NCBI GenBank assembly: GCA_916610825.1
Contig: OU744453.1
Span: 6,299,845-6,363,844, forward strand
DNA: 64,000 nt
From: Haliclystus octoradiatus
Taxonomy: Eukaryota > Cnidaria > Staurozoa > Stauromedusae > Haliclystidae
Direction of reading: 5' to 3'
Positions within the stretch are counted from its first letter, which is position 1; every line of letters starts with the position of its first letter. Under the pieces are notes generated by a model. It saw only the letters and a list, made by a program, of their open reading frames with translations. It was not told where the DNA came from and ran no database searches. Below, one piece after another: positions 10,931 to 21,918 of this stretch. Position numbers and translations under genes: made by a program.

Positions 10931-13900
10931 CTAGCAATGAGTGTAGTCCATTATGGACCTTCTATGATAAAACTTTCAGATCACTTATAATTAAACAATT
11001 GACTAAGCTTTCTACCGCTGTATAATACGGAGTATGAACTCTGGAGGAGAACATGAGACACAATACGCATTGAAACGATGTAGCATTAATCAATACATCT
11101 TAATCATTCCTTTAATAAAAATTTAATTTATTTCACATCAATTGAGTCGATTGAAATGTATAATTTAACGTATCTTTGTCTACATAGAAAAACTTTATTT
11201 TATGTGTTGAAAGGAAGCCAGAACACATTAATTATTATAAATTACAAATACTCAGTCAAATTTCGAAATCTGAAACTATCCATAAAAAATCACTTCAAAT
11301 CCGATCCGATCCGAAGACCTAAAATATTAACCCGAATCTGACCCGACATGATCGGATCGCGTTCGGTTCGAATTCATAAATCTTTATTGCAATATATACA
11401 ACACTAATGTGGTGTTCACAAAATAACGCCGTCAAGGTGTGGCTGGTCAAACTCGTGGCATTGCAGGCAATATATTCAGTATTAAATTAATTTAGCTTCG
11501 ACAAGACACATGGTCCACTAATTTCTGTTATTAACATGATCAAACGATATCTTTTGTTAATTAACAATGATTTACTGCTTCATATTAAAAAAAAATCAGA
11601 AAAATCGTTGATAAAAACTGCCGAATGGCGGATTTGGACTTACGACCCTGATATTGTAATACCAGAGCATTAACCAATGAGCTAACCCCTTGCTTACTGT
11701 TGTACGCGCTTTGACTCTACTAATCAACAAACCTGCTGCTTCGACAACGTATTACTGAACAAGGCGACAGCGCGTGTATTGATTTCAAACTATATATATA
11801 ATCAGATAATATTATGATATGATAGTATATGAGCCTATATATTTTTGATCTTTGCAATCTCAGCAAGTATGCCTGTGATTTTCATGGCAGTCTATCAAAA
11901 TACTAAGAGTTCGTTGAAAATAAAACTTTATAAGTAAAAAAAAGATCTGAAAAATTGGTCTGATAGGTGTTCTTGTTATCAAATTTTGCAGAATAATAGC
12001 ATCAACATTCTTTTAAAAGGAAATAAAGTTCTATAATAAATCGCTATACTAATTTGATATTGATATGATGTTACATCTTGTTTTCAATATTTCTACGCGC
12101 TATTTATAATACATTACATATGTCGAATGAAAGAATAGACGATTATGAATAAATTAATTATTTTGATAGAAAAACGAAAACAACTCATTTTGCCAGATTC
12201 GTGATATGCATATTTATTCAGAATTTATTGAAACGGACGCGATGGTTTATAGAGTGGAAATGTTTAGTGCAGCTTCAAAGATATAAAATACCACAGCCGA
12301 TGGTAATATTTAAATGCTCATGTTATGATGTTTGACGAAAAGGATAATTTACTATGTAGAAAATGAATCTACTTTACCATGCATTTGATCACGGTATGAA
12401 ATGATCATTTTTGTCAGAATTATTTCGAATAAAAGACAATCTTTATTTTATTCTTATCGGGCGTACATTCTCCTTCGATAAAATATGGTTGTTAACTTAT
12501 TTTTGATTGGTGTATTAACTCAGAGAACCCGCTATTATGTATTTAAATGTTGTTCGGAGATTATGCCGCTCGTATAGTTTTTATTTGGATCTCATTTGGA
12601 AAATGGTAAGTTGTATTTTAATAAATATTGTTTGCTATGATCGATTATTTCATGCAACCTTTTCGCTTTTTATTTTTGTAACACAAGGTTTGTTACACTC
12701 ATCCAAACTGTATTAACTATTTAAAAATGTTTTTAAATTATGTTTTTGTGCTTTCAAATTCAAAGCAAAATTTTTGAACGCTGAAAATATTATAATTATT
12801 ATTATTTATCACAAATCATACGCTCAATTCAATTTAACTTTGTTAAATTTGATATACCTTAAATTTTTCTTTATTAAATGTTGATCAACGATAATAACAA
12901 GACACCGCTATTTTTATTCTCGAAACTGTAGTAACATACTGTGTCTTATTCGTATAGCAAGTCAACAAAATGAAATTTTAATTTTAATCGATGCCTATAA
13001 TTCCTTCATTAATTATGGAAGCAAAATCTGAAAATAAAAGCCTGCCTGCTCAAATCCAAATGATTCATGTTTTTATATTAAATAATAAATTATAGAAATA
13101 CTTTTGTGCAATGCCTTGATTGATTCTAAACTCTGTAATTTTAGACTGTAGACAGATAATCTCTTCGAACTTTGAATATTTTTCGAATTAGTCGAACGCC
13201 AACGTCATTTTGAAAATTCTTGCAAGTTAATTTGTTTTTATGCCCCGCGATAGATTGTTCATTTCAAAACAGATTGTTTGCTCAGTGTTCTCACAAATTA
13301 TATATCAAAATAGCCTTTTTAAAAGTGAAATGTTTTATATCTCGATTTTGATAAAAGTAATGAATGGCATTTTGTTTCATTAATAAATGAAATTAAGACC
13401 TGAAGTCTCTTTAATTTTCATAGCGTTTGTGCCACGCTATATGTATTGCTGATATCAACACTACATGAAATAGGTCTACGTTTCTTTGATTTCAAAACAT
13501 ATTTTATCTGGCCTAGTTATACTGGTAATTCAATGTAATTCAGTATTTCGTATTGTTTTAATTATCATAAAACCGATTCAGTTTCAAGTTTCACTTGTTC
13601 AAACTATTTACACGCAGCTTTTAAATTCAAAGCAAAATATTTTTGTTCTGGAGAATTCAATTTGAAGTCGATTTGGCTGCCCGCTAGATTATCGACCTAT
13701 GAAATTTTTCAAAATCTCTGAATTTTTTAATGTAATGATATCAAATAAAATATCAGATGAGGTATATTATTTTAAAACAACGTCATAGACCCATACTTTT
13801 CATACAACAAATTTGTTACTGTACACGGTTATCTCGACACAAATGTTTGCATAATTTCCCGACAACGGATTATCCGTATTATTTTGCCAGTAAGACGTAC

Positions 13901-13932
13901 ATAAGTCGCGGACAGACACAGAAATATAGTGA
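10931..13932 (-). mobile_element. Non-autonomous Helitron, forward-array copy U2 (3.0 kb)
   Basis: Same termini as U1: TCACTATATTTC at its right edge (minus strand 5' end) and hairpin plus CTAG at its left edge. It is separated from U1 by only 2 bp (TA) and from U3 by a 26-bp spacer at 13933-13958. It is about 95 percent identical to U1 by eye, with scattered substitutions and small indels. No coding capacity for a Helitron replicase is visible. Confidence 0.8.
11618..11697 (-). repeat. tRNA-like module in Helitron U2
   Basis: Reverse strand shows TTAGCTCATTGGTTAATGC (A-box-like) and AAGTCCAAATCC (B-box-like). Between them CTGGTA and TATCAG could pair as an anticodon-like stem, but the arm is one base too long for a normal tRNA. 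Confidence 0.5.
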
Positions 13933-13958
13933 TATATAAACAGACAGTATTATGTATA
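13933..13958. repeat. 26-bp spacer between Helitron copies
   Basis: It begins TATATAAACAGACAG. The exact reverse complement separates two Helitron copies at 30610-30635, and closely related sequence lies at 16647-16672 and just before 21919. It is shared host flank or target sequence, so it marks the array junctions as related. Confidence 0.85.
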
Positions 13959-16646
13959 CTAGCAATGAGTGTAGTCCATAATGGACCTTCTATGATAAAA
14001 CTTTCAGATCACTTATAATTAAACAATTGACTAAGCTGACTATCGCTGTATAATACGGAGTATGAACTCTGGAGGAGAACATGAGACATAATATGCATTG
14101 AAACGATGTAGCATTAATCAATACATCTTAATCATTCCTTTAATAAAAATTTAATTTATTTCACATCAATTGAGTCGATTGAAATGTATAATTTAACGTA
14201 GCTTTGTCTACATAGAAAAACTTTATTTTATGTGTTGAAAGGAAGCCAGAACACAATTATTATAAATTACAAATACTCAGTCAAATTTCGAAATCTGAAA
14301 CTATCCACAAAAAATCACTTCAAATCCGATCCGATCCGAAGACCTAAAATATTAACCCGAATCTGACCCGATACGATCGGATCGCGTTCGGTTCGAATTC
14401 ATAAATCTTTATTGCAATATATACAACACTAATGTGGTGTTCACAAAATAACGCCGTCAAAGTGTGGCCAGTGAAACTCGTGGCATTGCATGCGATAGAT
14501 TCAATATTAAATTAATTTAGCTTCAACAAGACACATGGTCCACTGATTTCTGTTATTAACATGATCAAACGATATCTTTTGTTAATTAAAAATGATTTAC
14601 TGCTTCATATTAAAAAAAATCAGAAAAATCGTTGATAAAAATTGCAATATGGCGGATTTGAACTGACGACCCTGATATTGAAATACCAGGGCATTAACCA
14701 ATCGGCCACTACCTTACTTTTTGTTATCGGTGCTTTAACTGAAGTGGTCAACAAACCTACTGCTTCGACAACGTATTATTGAACAAAGCCGACCCACGCG
14801 CGTGTATTGAAAATCAAATTATATATAATCTGAAAATATTATGATATGATAGTATATGAGCCTATATATTTTTGATCTTTGCAATCTCAGCAAGCAGGCC
14901 TGTGATTTTCATGGCAGTCTATCAAAATACTAAGAGTTCGTTGAAAATAAAATTTTAAAAGTAAACAAAAGATATGAAAAGTTGACCTCATAGTGCTTCT
15001 TGTTATCAAATTTTCCAGAATAATAGCATCAACATTCTTTTAAAATGAAATAAAATTCTATAATAAATCGCTATACTAATTCGATATTGATATTATGTTA
15101 CATCTTGTTGTCAATATTTCTACGCGCTATTTATAATACATTACAGATGTCGAATGAAAGAAAAGATGATTATGAATAAATTAATTATTTTGATAGAAAA
15201 ACGAAAACAACTCATTTTGCCAGATTCGTGATATGCATTTATTCAGAATTTATTGAAACTGACGCGATGGTTTATAGAGTGGAAATGTTTAGTGCAGCTT
15301 CAAAGATATAAAATATCATAGCTGATGGTAGTATTTAAATGCTCATGTTATGATGTCTGATGAAAAGGATTTACTTATATAGAAAATGAATCTACTTTAC
15401 CTTGCATTTGATCGCGATATGAAATGATCATTTTTGTCAGAATTATTTCGAATAAAAATCAATTTATATTATATTCTTATCGGGATCACATTCTCCTTCG
15501 ATAAAATATGGTTGTTAACTTATTTTTCCAAATCATACGCTCAATTCAATTTAACTTTGTTGAATTTGATATACCTGAAATTAACTTTATTAAATGTTGA
15601 TCAACGATAATAACAAGACACCGCTATTTTTATTCTCGAAACTGTAGTAACATATTGTATCTTATTCTTATAGCAAGTCAACAAAATGAATTTTTAATTT
15701 TAATCGATGCTTACAATTCCTTCGTTAATTATGGAAGCAAAATCTGAAAATAAAAGCATGCCTGCTCAAAACCAAATGATTCATGTTTTTATATTAAATA
15801 ATAAATTATAGAAATACTTTTGTGCAATGCCTTGATTGATTCTAAACTCTGTAATTTTAGACTGTAGACAGATAATCTATTCGAACTTTGAATATTTTTC
15901 GAATTAGTCGAACGCCAACGTCATTTTGAAAATTCTTGCAAGTTAATTTGTTTTTATGCCCCGCGATAGATTGTTCATTTCAAAACAGATTGTTTGCTCA
16001 GTGTTCTCACAAATTATATATCAAAATAGCCTTTTTAAAAGTGAAATGTTTTATATCTCGATTTTGAGAAAAGTAATGAACGGCATTTTGTTTCATTAAT
16101 AAATTAAATTAAGACCTAAAGTCTCTTTAATTTCATAGCGTTTGTGCCGCGCTATATGTATTGCTGATATCAACACTACATGAAATAGGTCTACGTTCTT
16201 TGATTTCAAAACATATTTTGTTTGGCCTATTTATACTGGTAATTCAATGTAATTCAGTATTTCGTATTGTTTTAATTATTATAAAACTGATACAGCTTCA
16301 AGTTTCACTTGTTCAAACAATTTACACGCAGCTTTTAAATTCAAAGCAAAATATTTTTGTTCTGGGGATTTCAATTTGACTTCGATTTGGCTGCCCGCTA
16401 GATTATCGACCTATGAAATTTTTCAATATCTCTGAATTTTTTAATACAATGATATCAAATAAAATATCAGATGAAGTATATTATTTTACAACAACGTCAT
16501 AGACCCATACTTTTCATACAACAACTTTGTTACTGTACACGGTTATCTCGACACAAATATTTGCATAATTTCCCGACAACGGATTATCCGTATTATTTCG
16601 CCAGTAAGACGTACATAAGTCGCGGACAGACACAGAAATATAGTGA
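13959..16646 (-). mobile_element. Non-autonomous Helitron, forward-array copy U3 (2.7 kb, internally deleted)
   Basis: Same TC start and hairpin-CTAG end as U1 and U2. It is shorter because a segment of about 0.3 kb near 15525, present in U1 and U2, is absent. At its right edge the 26-bp spacer sequence follows, then a second copy of it, before EGF unit A begins. Confidence 0.8.
14642..14718 (-). repeat. tRNA-like module in Helitron U3
   Basis: The best-preserved module. The reverse strand shows TGGCCGATTGGTTAATGC, then CTGGTA paired with TATCAG, then AGTTCAAATCCGCC, a good RNA polymerase III B box (core GTTCAAATCC). It is not a functional tRNA, since acceptor and T stems do not pair. Confidence 0.55.
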
Positions 16647-16710
16647 TATATAAACAGACAGTATTATGTATATAAGTGATAAACAGACAGTATTATGTAT
16701 ATAAGTGATA
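16647..16710. repeat. Short tandem repeat of the spacer sequence (about 30-bp period, two copies)
   Basis: Two head-to-tail copies of a 30-bp unit containing AAACAGACAGTATTATGTAT. The unit is the same sequence that separates Helitron copies elsewhere. It lies between the last forward Helitron and EGF unit A. Confidence 0.8.
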
Positions 16711-18039
16711 AGTGATATATATATGGTTTTACATCAACAGCTATTTATAATAATAATAATGGCAATATTATCAAAACTATATACAACATTAACACAGCAA
16801 ATATAAATCATAAACCTTATCAAGGTATATATACTCATAAATCTCACACAAACTATATTCAAATATCTCTACATCAAATCATTTGCCTCTCACAATCGTC
16901 GACCTGTAAAATATTCTCTCTAATTCTATATTACATCTTGAATCAATTAGAAGCAGTTGTTATTAACCAAATTTAGCAGCAATATTTCATCAATCATATA
17001 TAACATAATAATGTTACGATTCAACAAGACATGCTGTCCAAATTTAATTGCAACGTTTCATCATTCTTCTATGACGATAGCGTTACCATTAGACAGTACA
17101 AGCCATCCAAACTTAAATGGCCAAGTACTAAATTAAGTTCATCTTCACGGAAATCTTGTAGCCGTAAATAAATTATCAATTCCACTTAGACAACATTAAT
17201 CTTCAATTCTTCAAGGTAGATTGTAAAATAAGGAGAGATAAAAATATATGTTACTGATATTTCCCACAGACTAATGACTAGGAATAACAGTTAAGATTAT
17301 TTATTATGAAAATAATCAAAGTCTTACATCGGATATATTAAATTTTGCTTTATGTCATCTAGCCCTTTCAATTAAAGCTAAATATGTTCTTGAAGTTTGA
17401 CTGCAGAAGATATAAAGTATAAAAGTATATGTAGCACTTACAAAATTAATAAAAGTAATTTAGACTGTATCGCCATACCGAAGGAACCCGCATCACTCCC
17501 AAATTTCTAGAGGACTGCCATTTTTCGATCAGAGCAATAATATTGAACGCTACTTTTGGATCTCGTGCACGAGACTGCAGATCAATCTCATTAGATGTCA
17601 TGGCAGATAGGTTTCGCTTGACAATGCACAACAATGCTCCGCAGCTACACACAATGTAATTCTCTCCAAACCATCCCATACGCCATCCTCAGATCGTACC
17701 CATTTGATGTTTCAGATAATGCCAAGGCTGATTTGGCCTTCGGGGGATTTGAAACACAGTGGAACATTCAACATAATCTTACATCTACCTCATCTACGAA
17801 TTGTCCAAATAATTCCAGAGATTATAATAATAACCTCACACACCCTTAGCTTGTAAATTGGAATAATATATTTCATTTTCCCTGTTTCATTATGATTTTT
17901 AATTTATTTGATATCTAAGTATTTGACCCCTATTATTTCTCGAATTCCAGAAATACATTTAGTCATTTCAATATTTTGTTGTTTTGTGTACACTAATTAC
18001 CGAAGTTAACATAGTACAATCACATTTTTATTTCAATAG

Positions 18040-18156
18040 ATCCTTGTTCGTCTGCTCCTTGTCAGAATGGTGGAGGTTGCGTTTCTAATACAGGGGCTTC
18101 ACCTTGGTACACCTGTAATTGTATTGATGGACATACCGGAGATGTTTGCGAATTAG
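18040..18156 (+). CDS. EGF-like domain exon 1 of an extracellular protein gene (intact)
   Basis: A 117-bp exon preceded by a pyrimidine-rich stretch ending AATAG and followed by GTAAAA. Both junctions are phase 1, so the exon can be duplicated or skipped in frame. It encodes one complete EGF-like domain with six cysteines in the classic spacing: DPC, APC, GGGC, YTC, NC, and DVCE after a GHTG turn. EGF-like domains are disulfide-bonded extracellular modules used in adhesion, matrix and signalling proteins. The parent protein cannot be named, because no signal peptide exon or other diagnostic domain is joined to it. The exon lies in duplicated unit A; its closest relative is the exon at 20565-20681. 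Internal exon; no start codon is expected here. Confidence 0.8.
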   Translation: MLVRLLLVRMVEVAFLIQGLHLGTPVIVLMDIPEMFAN

Positions 18157-19225
18157 GTAAAATGATAGAAATAATGATTACTTAATATTAATACTTAAAA
18201 GATGACAAAAAATCTGTTCTTTTCATGCTGTGGTTATGTAATACAAAGTAGCTATCAATGCTTAAATTAAATGATTATGTCAGCTCAATCTCACTGTTTG
18301 CCGTGAGAACGTGTTTCTATCTATGAGAACCATTACCTTATAGCCATGTGATATTAATGTGACTCATTAACCTCGAAAATGAATGATATTAAATAAGAGT
18401 AGTGGCCACATAGACATCAATAGGGCACAAGTCTGTACTGGGTTTTTCTTTGTGTACGTTTGCGAAACAGACCATGTAGTGAATCTAGACTACTTTAACA
18501 AAATCATAATTTAAAAAAAGTGATTGTTGCTTGAATTGATTACACATTTGATGCCGACGCAACAAAAAAACAGTAGGTTTTATATTTCTGTCAAGCTGTC
18601 CAGCCTACCATTCCATATTCAAACAAAAATAAAATATAAGATGATTTAAATCCAATGTACCTCACAACTGCTCCGCTACACAGCAAAATTACTGATTCCT
18701 TTCACAATAATTTTTGAGGATATTTTATCTTATCATGGAAATGTTTTTTTCTGGAAAAGAATATTTCATTTTTCCATATATTGAAAATAGTATTCTTGAA
18801 AATATCATTTGAGGATAATTATTCTTGCCGGGATAGAAAAAACTAGAATAAATATAATTGTTGAAAAGGTTCTGGGTTGTGATGTATTCTCATGTGAAGA
18901 ACCATTATAATTTATAGCTCATTGGCCTCCTCAATGAAATATTCAAAGCCAAACAGAATGCTTCTTCACAGTTCTCAATCTAATCCAATAAACAGCCTTT
19001 ATAAGAAGTAGCTTAACAAAATCGCAGTCTGTTTTATGTAATCCATCTTTGAAATTAAAAAGCAGGATATAATTATGTCATATGATACAATTTCTGCATA
19101 TATTCTTGTAACATTCTATTTCATAATATGTTTGACAGCACATTAGCTAAGTAACATAATAATCGAAATAAAAAATAATTGCATGAAAAAAATTTGAAAG
19201 GAATGTTTTTTTATAATTGAAGTAT

Positions 19226-19249
19226 ACGTATATATATATATATATATAT
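19226..19249. repeat. (TA)n microsatellite at unit A/B boundary
   Basis: A run of alternating TA at the junction of the two EGF duplication units. An equivalent, longer run closes unit B at 21752-21779, so the microsatellite may have helped the duplication. Confidence 0.85.
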
Positions 19250-20564
19250 GGATTTACATCAACAGCTATTTATAATAATAATAATGACAATATTATCAAA
19301 TTATATACAACATCAACACAGCAAATATAAATCATTAACCTTATTAATGTATATATACTCATAAATCTCACACAAACTATATTCAAATATCTCTACATCA
19401 AATCATATGCCTCTCACAATCGTCGACCTGTAAAATATTCTCTCTAATTCTTTATTACATCTTGAAACAATTAGAAGCAGTTGTTATTTACTAAATTTAG
19501 CAGCAATATTTCATCAATCATATATAACATAATAATGTTACGATTCAATAAGACATGCTGTCCAAATTTAATTGCAAGGTTTCATCATTCTTCTATGACA
19601 ATAGCGTTACCATTAGACAGTACAAGCCATCCAAACTTAAATGGCCAAGTACTAAATTAAGTTCATCTTCACGGAAATCTTGTAGCCGTAAATAAACTAT
19701 CAATTCCACTTAGACAACATTAATCTTCAATTCTTCAAGGTAGATTGTAAAATAAGGAGAGATAAAAATATATGTTACTGATATTTCCCACAGACTAATG
19801 ACTAGGAATAACAGTTAAGATAATTTATTATGAAAATAATCAAAGTCTTACATCGGATATATTAAATTTTGCTTTATGTCATCTAGCCCTTTCAATTAAA
19901 GCTAAATATGTTCTTGAAGTTTGACTGCAGAAGATATAAAGTATAAAAGTATATGTAGCACTTACAAAATTAATAAAAGTAATTTAGACTGTGTCGCCCT
20001 ACCGAAGGAACCCGCATCACTCCCAAATTTCTAGAGGACTGCCATTTTTCGATCAGAGCAATAATATTGAACGCTACTTTTGGATCTCGTGCACGAGACT
20101 GCAGATCAATCTCATTAGATGTCATGGCAGATAGGTTTCGCTTGACAATGCACAACAATGCTCCGCAGCTACACACAATCTAATTCTCTCCAAACCATCC
20201 CATACGCCATCCTCAGATCGTACCCATTTGATGTTTCAGATAATGCCAAGGCCGATTTGGCCTTCGGGGGAATTAAAACACAATGAAACAGTCAACATAA
20301 TCTTACATCTACCTCATCTACGAAGGGTCCAAATAATTCCAGAGATTATAATAATAACCTCACACACCCTTAGCTTGTAAATTGGAATAATATATTTCAT
20401 TTTCCCTGTTTCATTTTGATTTTTAATTTATTTGATATCTAAGTATTTGACACATTATTATTTCTCGAATTCCAGATATACGTTTAGTCATTTCAATATT
20501 TTGTTGTTTTGTGTACACTAATTTCCGAAGTTAACATAGGACAATCACATTTTTATTTCAATAG

Positions 20565-20681
20565 ATCCTTGTTCGTCTGCTCCTTGTCAGAATGGTGGAG
20601 GTTGCGTTCCTAATACAGGGGCTTAACCTTGGTACACCTGTGATTGTATTGATGGACATACCGGAGGAGATTGCGAATTAG
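20565..20681 (+). pseudogene. EGF-like exon 2, copy with an in-frame stop
   Basis: A 117-bp copy of the exon at 18040-18156 with the same splice borders (AATAG before, GTAAAA after) and phase 1-1. All six cysteines remain, but the serine codon TCA of the first exon is TAA here (20624-20626), so this exon would truncate the protein if included. Because it is symmetrical it could be skipped without shifting the frame, so the gene need not be dead. Other differences from exon 1 are few (for example S to P and N to D), pointing to a recent duplication. Confidence 0.8.
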
Positions 20682-21751
20682 GTAAAATGATAGAAATAAT
20701 GATTACTTAATATTAATACTTAAAAGATGACAAAAAATCTGTTCTTTTAATGCTTTGGTTATGTAATACAAAGTAGCTATCAATACTTAAATTAAATGAT
20801 TATGTCAGCTCAATCTCACTGTCTGCCGTGAGAACGTGTTCCTATCTATTTGAACCATTACCTTATAGCCATGTGATATCAATGTGACTCATTAAGCTCC
20901 AAAATGAATGATATTAAATAACAGTAGTGGCCAGATAGACATCAACAGGGCACAAGTTTGTACTGGGTTTTTCTTTGTGTACGTTTGCGAAACAGACCAT
21001 GCAGTGAATCTAGACTACTCTAACAATATCATAATTTAAAAAAAATGATTGTTGCTTGAATTGATGCACATTTGATGCCGACGCAACAAAAAAACAGTAG
21101 GTTTTATATTTATGTCAAGCTGTCCAGCCTACCATTCCATATTCAAACAAAAATAAAATATAAGATGATTTAAATCGCATGTACCTCACAACTGCTCCGC
21201 TAAACAGCAAAATTACTGATTCCTTTCACAATAATATTTGAGGATATTTTATCTTATCATGGAAAAGTTTTTTTCTGGAAAAGAATATTTCATTTTTCCA
21301 TATATTGAAAATGATATTCTTGAAAATTTCATTTGAGGATAATTATTCTTGCCGGGAGAGAAAAAACTAGAATATATATAATTGTTGAAAAGGTTCTGGG
21401 TTGTGATGTATTCTCATGTGAAGAACCATTATAATTTATAGCTCATTGGCCTCCTCAATGAATTATTCAAAACCAAACAGAAGGCTTCTTCACAGTTCTC
21501 AATCTAATCCAATAAACAGCATTTATAAGAAATAGCTTAACAAAATCAAAGTCTGGTTTATGTAATCCATCTTTGAAATTAAAAAGCAGGATATAATTAT
21601 GTCATATGATACAATTTCTGCATATATTCTTGTAACATTCTATTTCATAATATGTTTGACAGCACACTAGCTAAGTAACATAATAATCGAAATAAAAAAT
21701 AATTGCATGAAAAAAATTTGAAAGGAATGTTTTTTTATAATTGAAGTATAC

Positions 21752-21779
21752 CTATATATATATATATATATATATATAT
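21752..21779. repeat. (TA)n microsatellite at unit B/C boundary
   Basis: Alternating TA run directly before GGTTTTACATCAACAGC, which starts the next EGF duplication unit. Confidence 0.85.
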
Positions 21780-21918
21780 GGTTTTACATCAACAGCTATT
21801 TATAATAATAATAATGACAATATTATCAACACTATATACAACATCAACACAGCAAATATAAATAATAAACCTTATTAATGTATATCTACTTATATTAATA
21901 ATACTGTCTGTTTATATA
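21780..21918 (+). repeat. Start of EGF unit C, cut off by a Helitron
   Basis: Matches the beginning of units A and B for about 110 bp, then gives way to the 26-bp-spacer-like sequence and the Helitron copy at 21919. The unit resumes near 31140, with roughly 0.4 kb of the unit missing between. Confidence 0.75.

Larger units (their letters stand above)
16716..19249 (+). repeat. EGF segmental duplication unit A (2.5 kb)
   Basis: First of a tandem series. It begins around a TA-rich run followed by GGTTTTACATCAACAGC and ends in the (TA)n at 19226-19249. It contains intron sequence and one EGF exon. Unit B matches it over its whole length at about 96 percent by eye, with the exon at the same internal offset (period 2525 bp). 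Confidence 0.85.
19250..21779 (+). repeat. EGF segmental duplication unit B (2.5 kb)
   Basis: Near-identical tandem partner of unit A, including flanking introns, and ending in a (TA)n run. Its EGF exon carries a stop. Directly after it unit C starts, and that unit is broken up by Helitron copies and the LINE. Confidence 0.85.

Noticed and set aside
17446-17679. A minus-strand open frame conserved in EGF units A (17446-17679), B (19970-20176) and C (31465-31659)
   Set aside because: Conservation is explained by the segmental duplication. Unit C has a stop where A and B continue, and there is no domain signature. It lies in an intron of the EGF gene.
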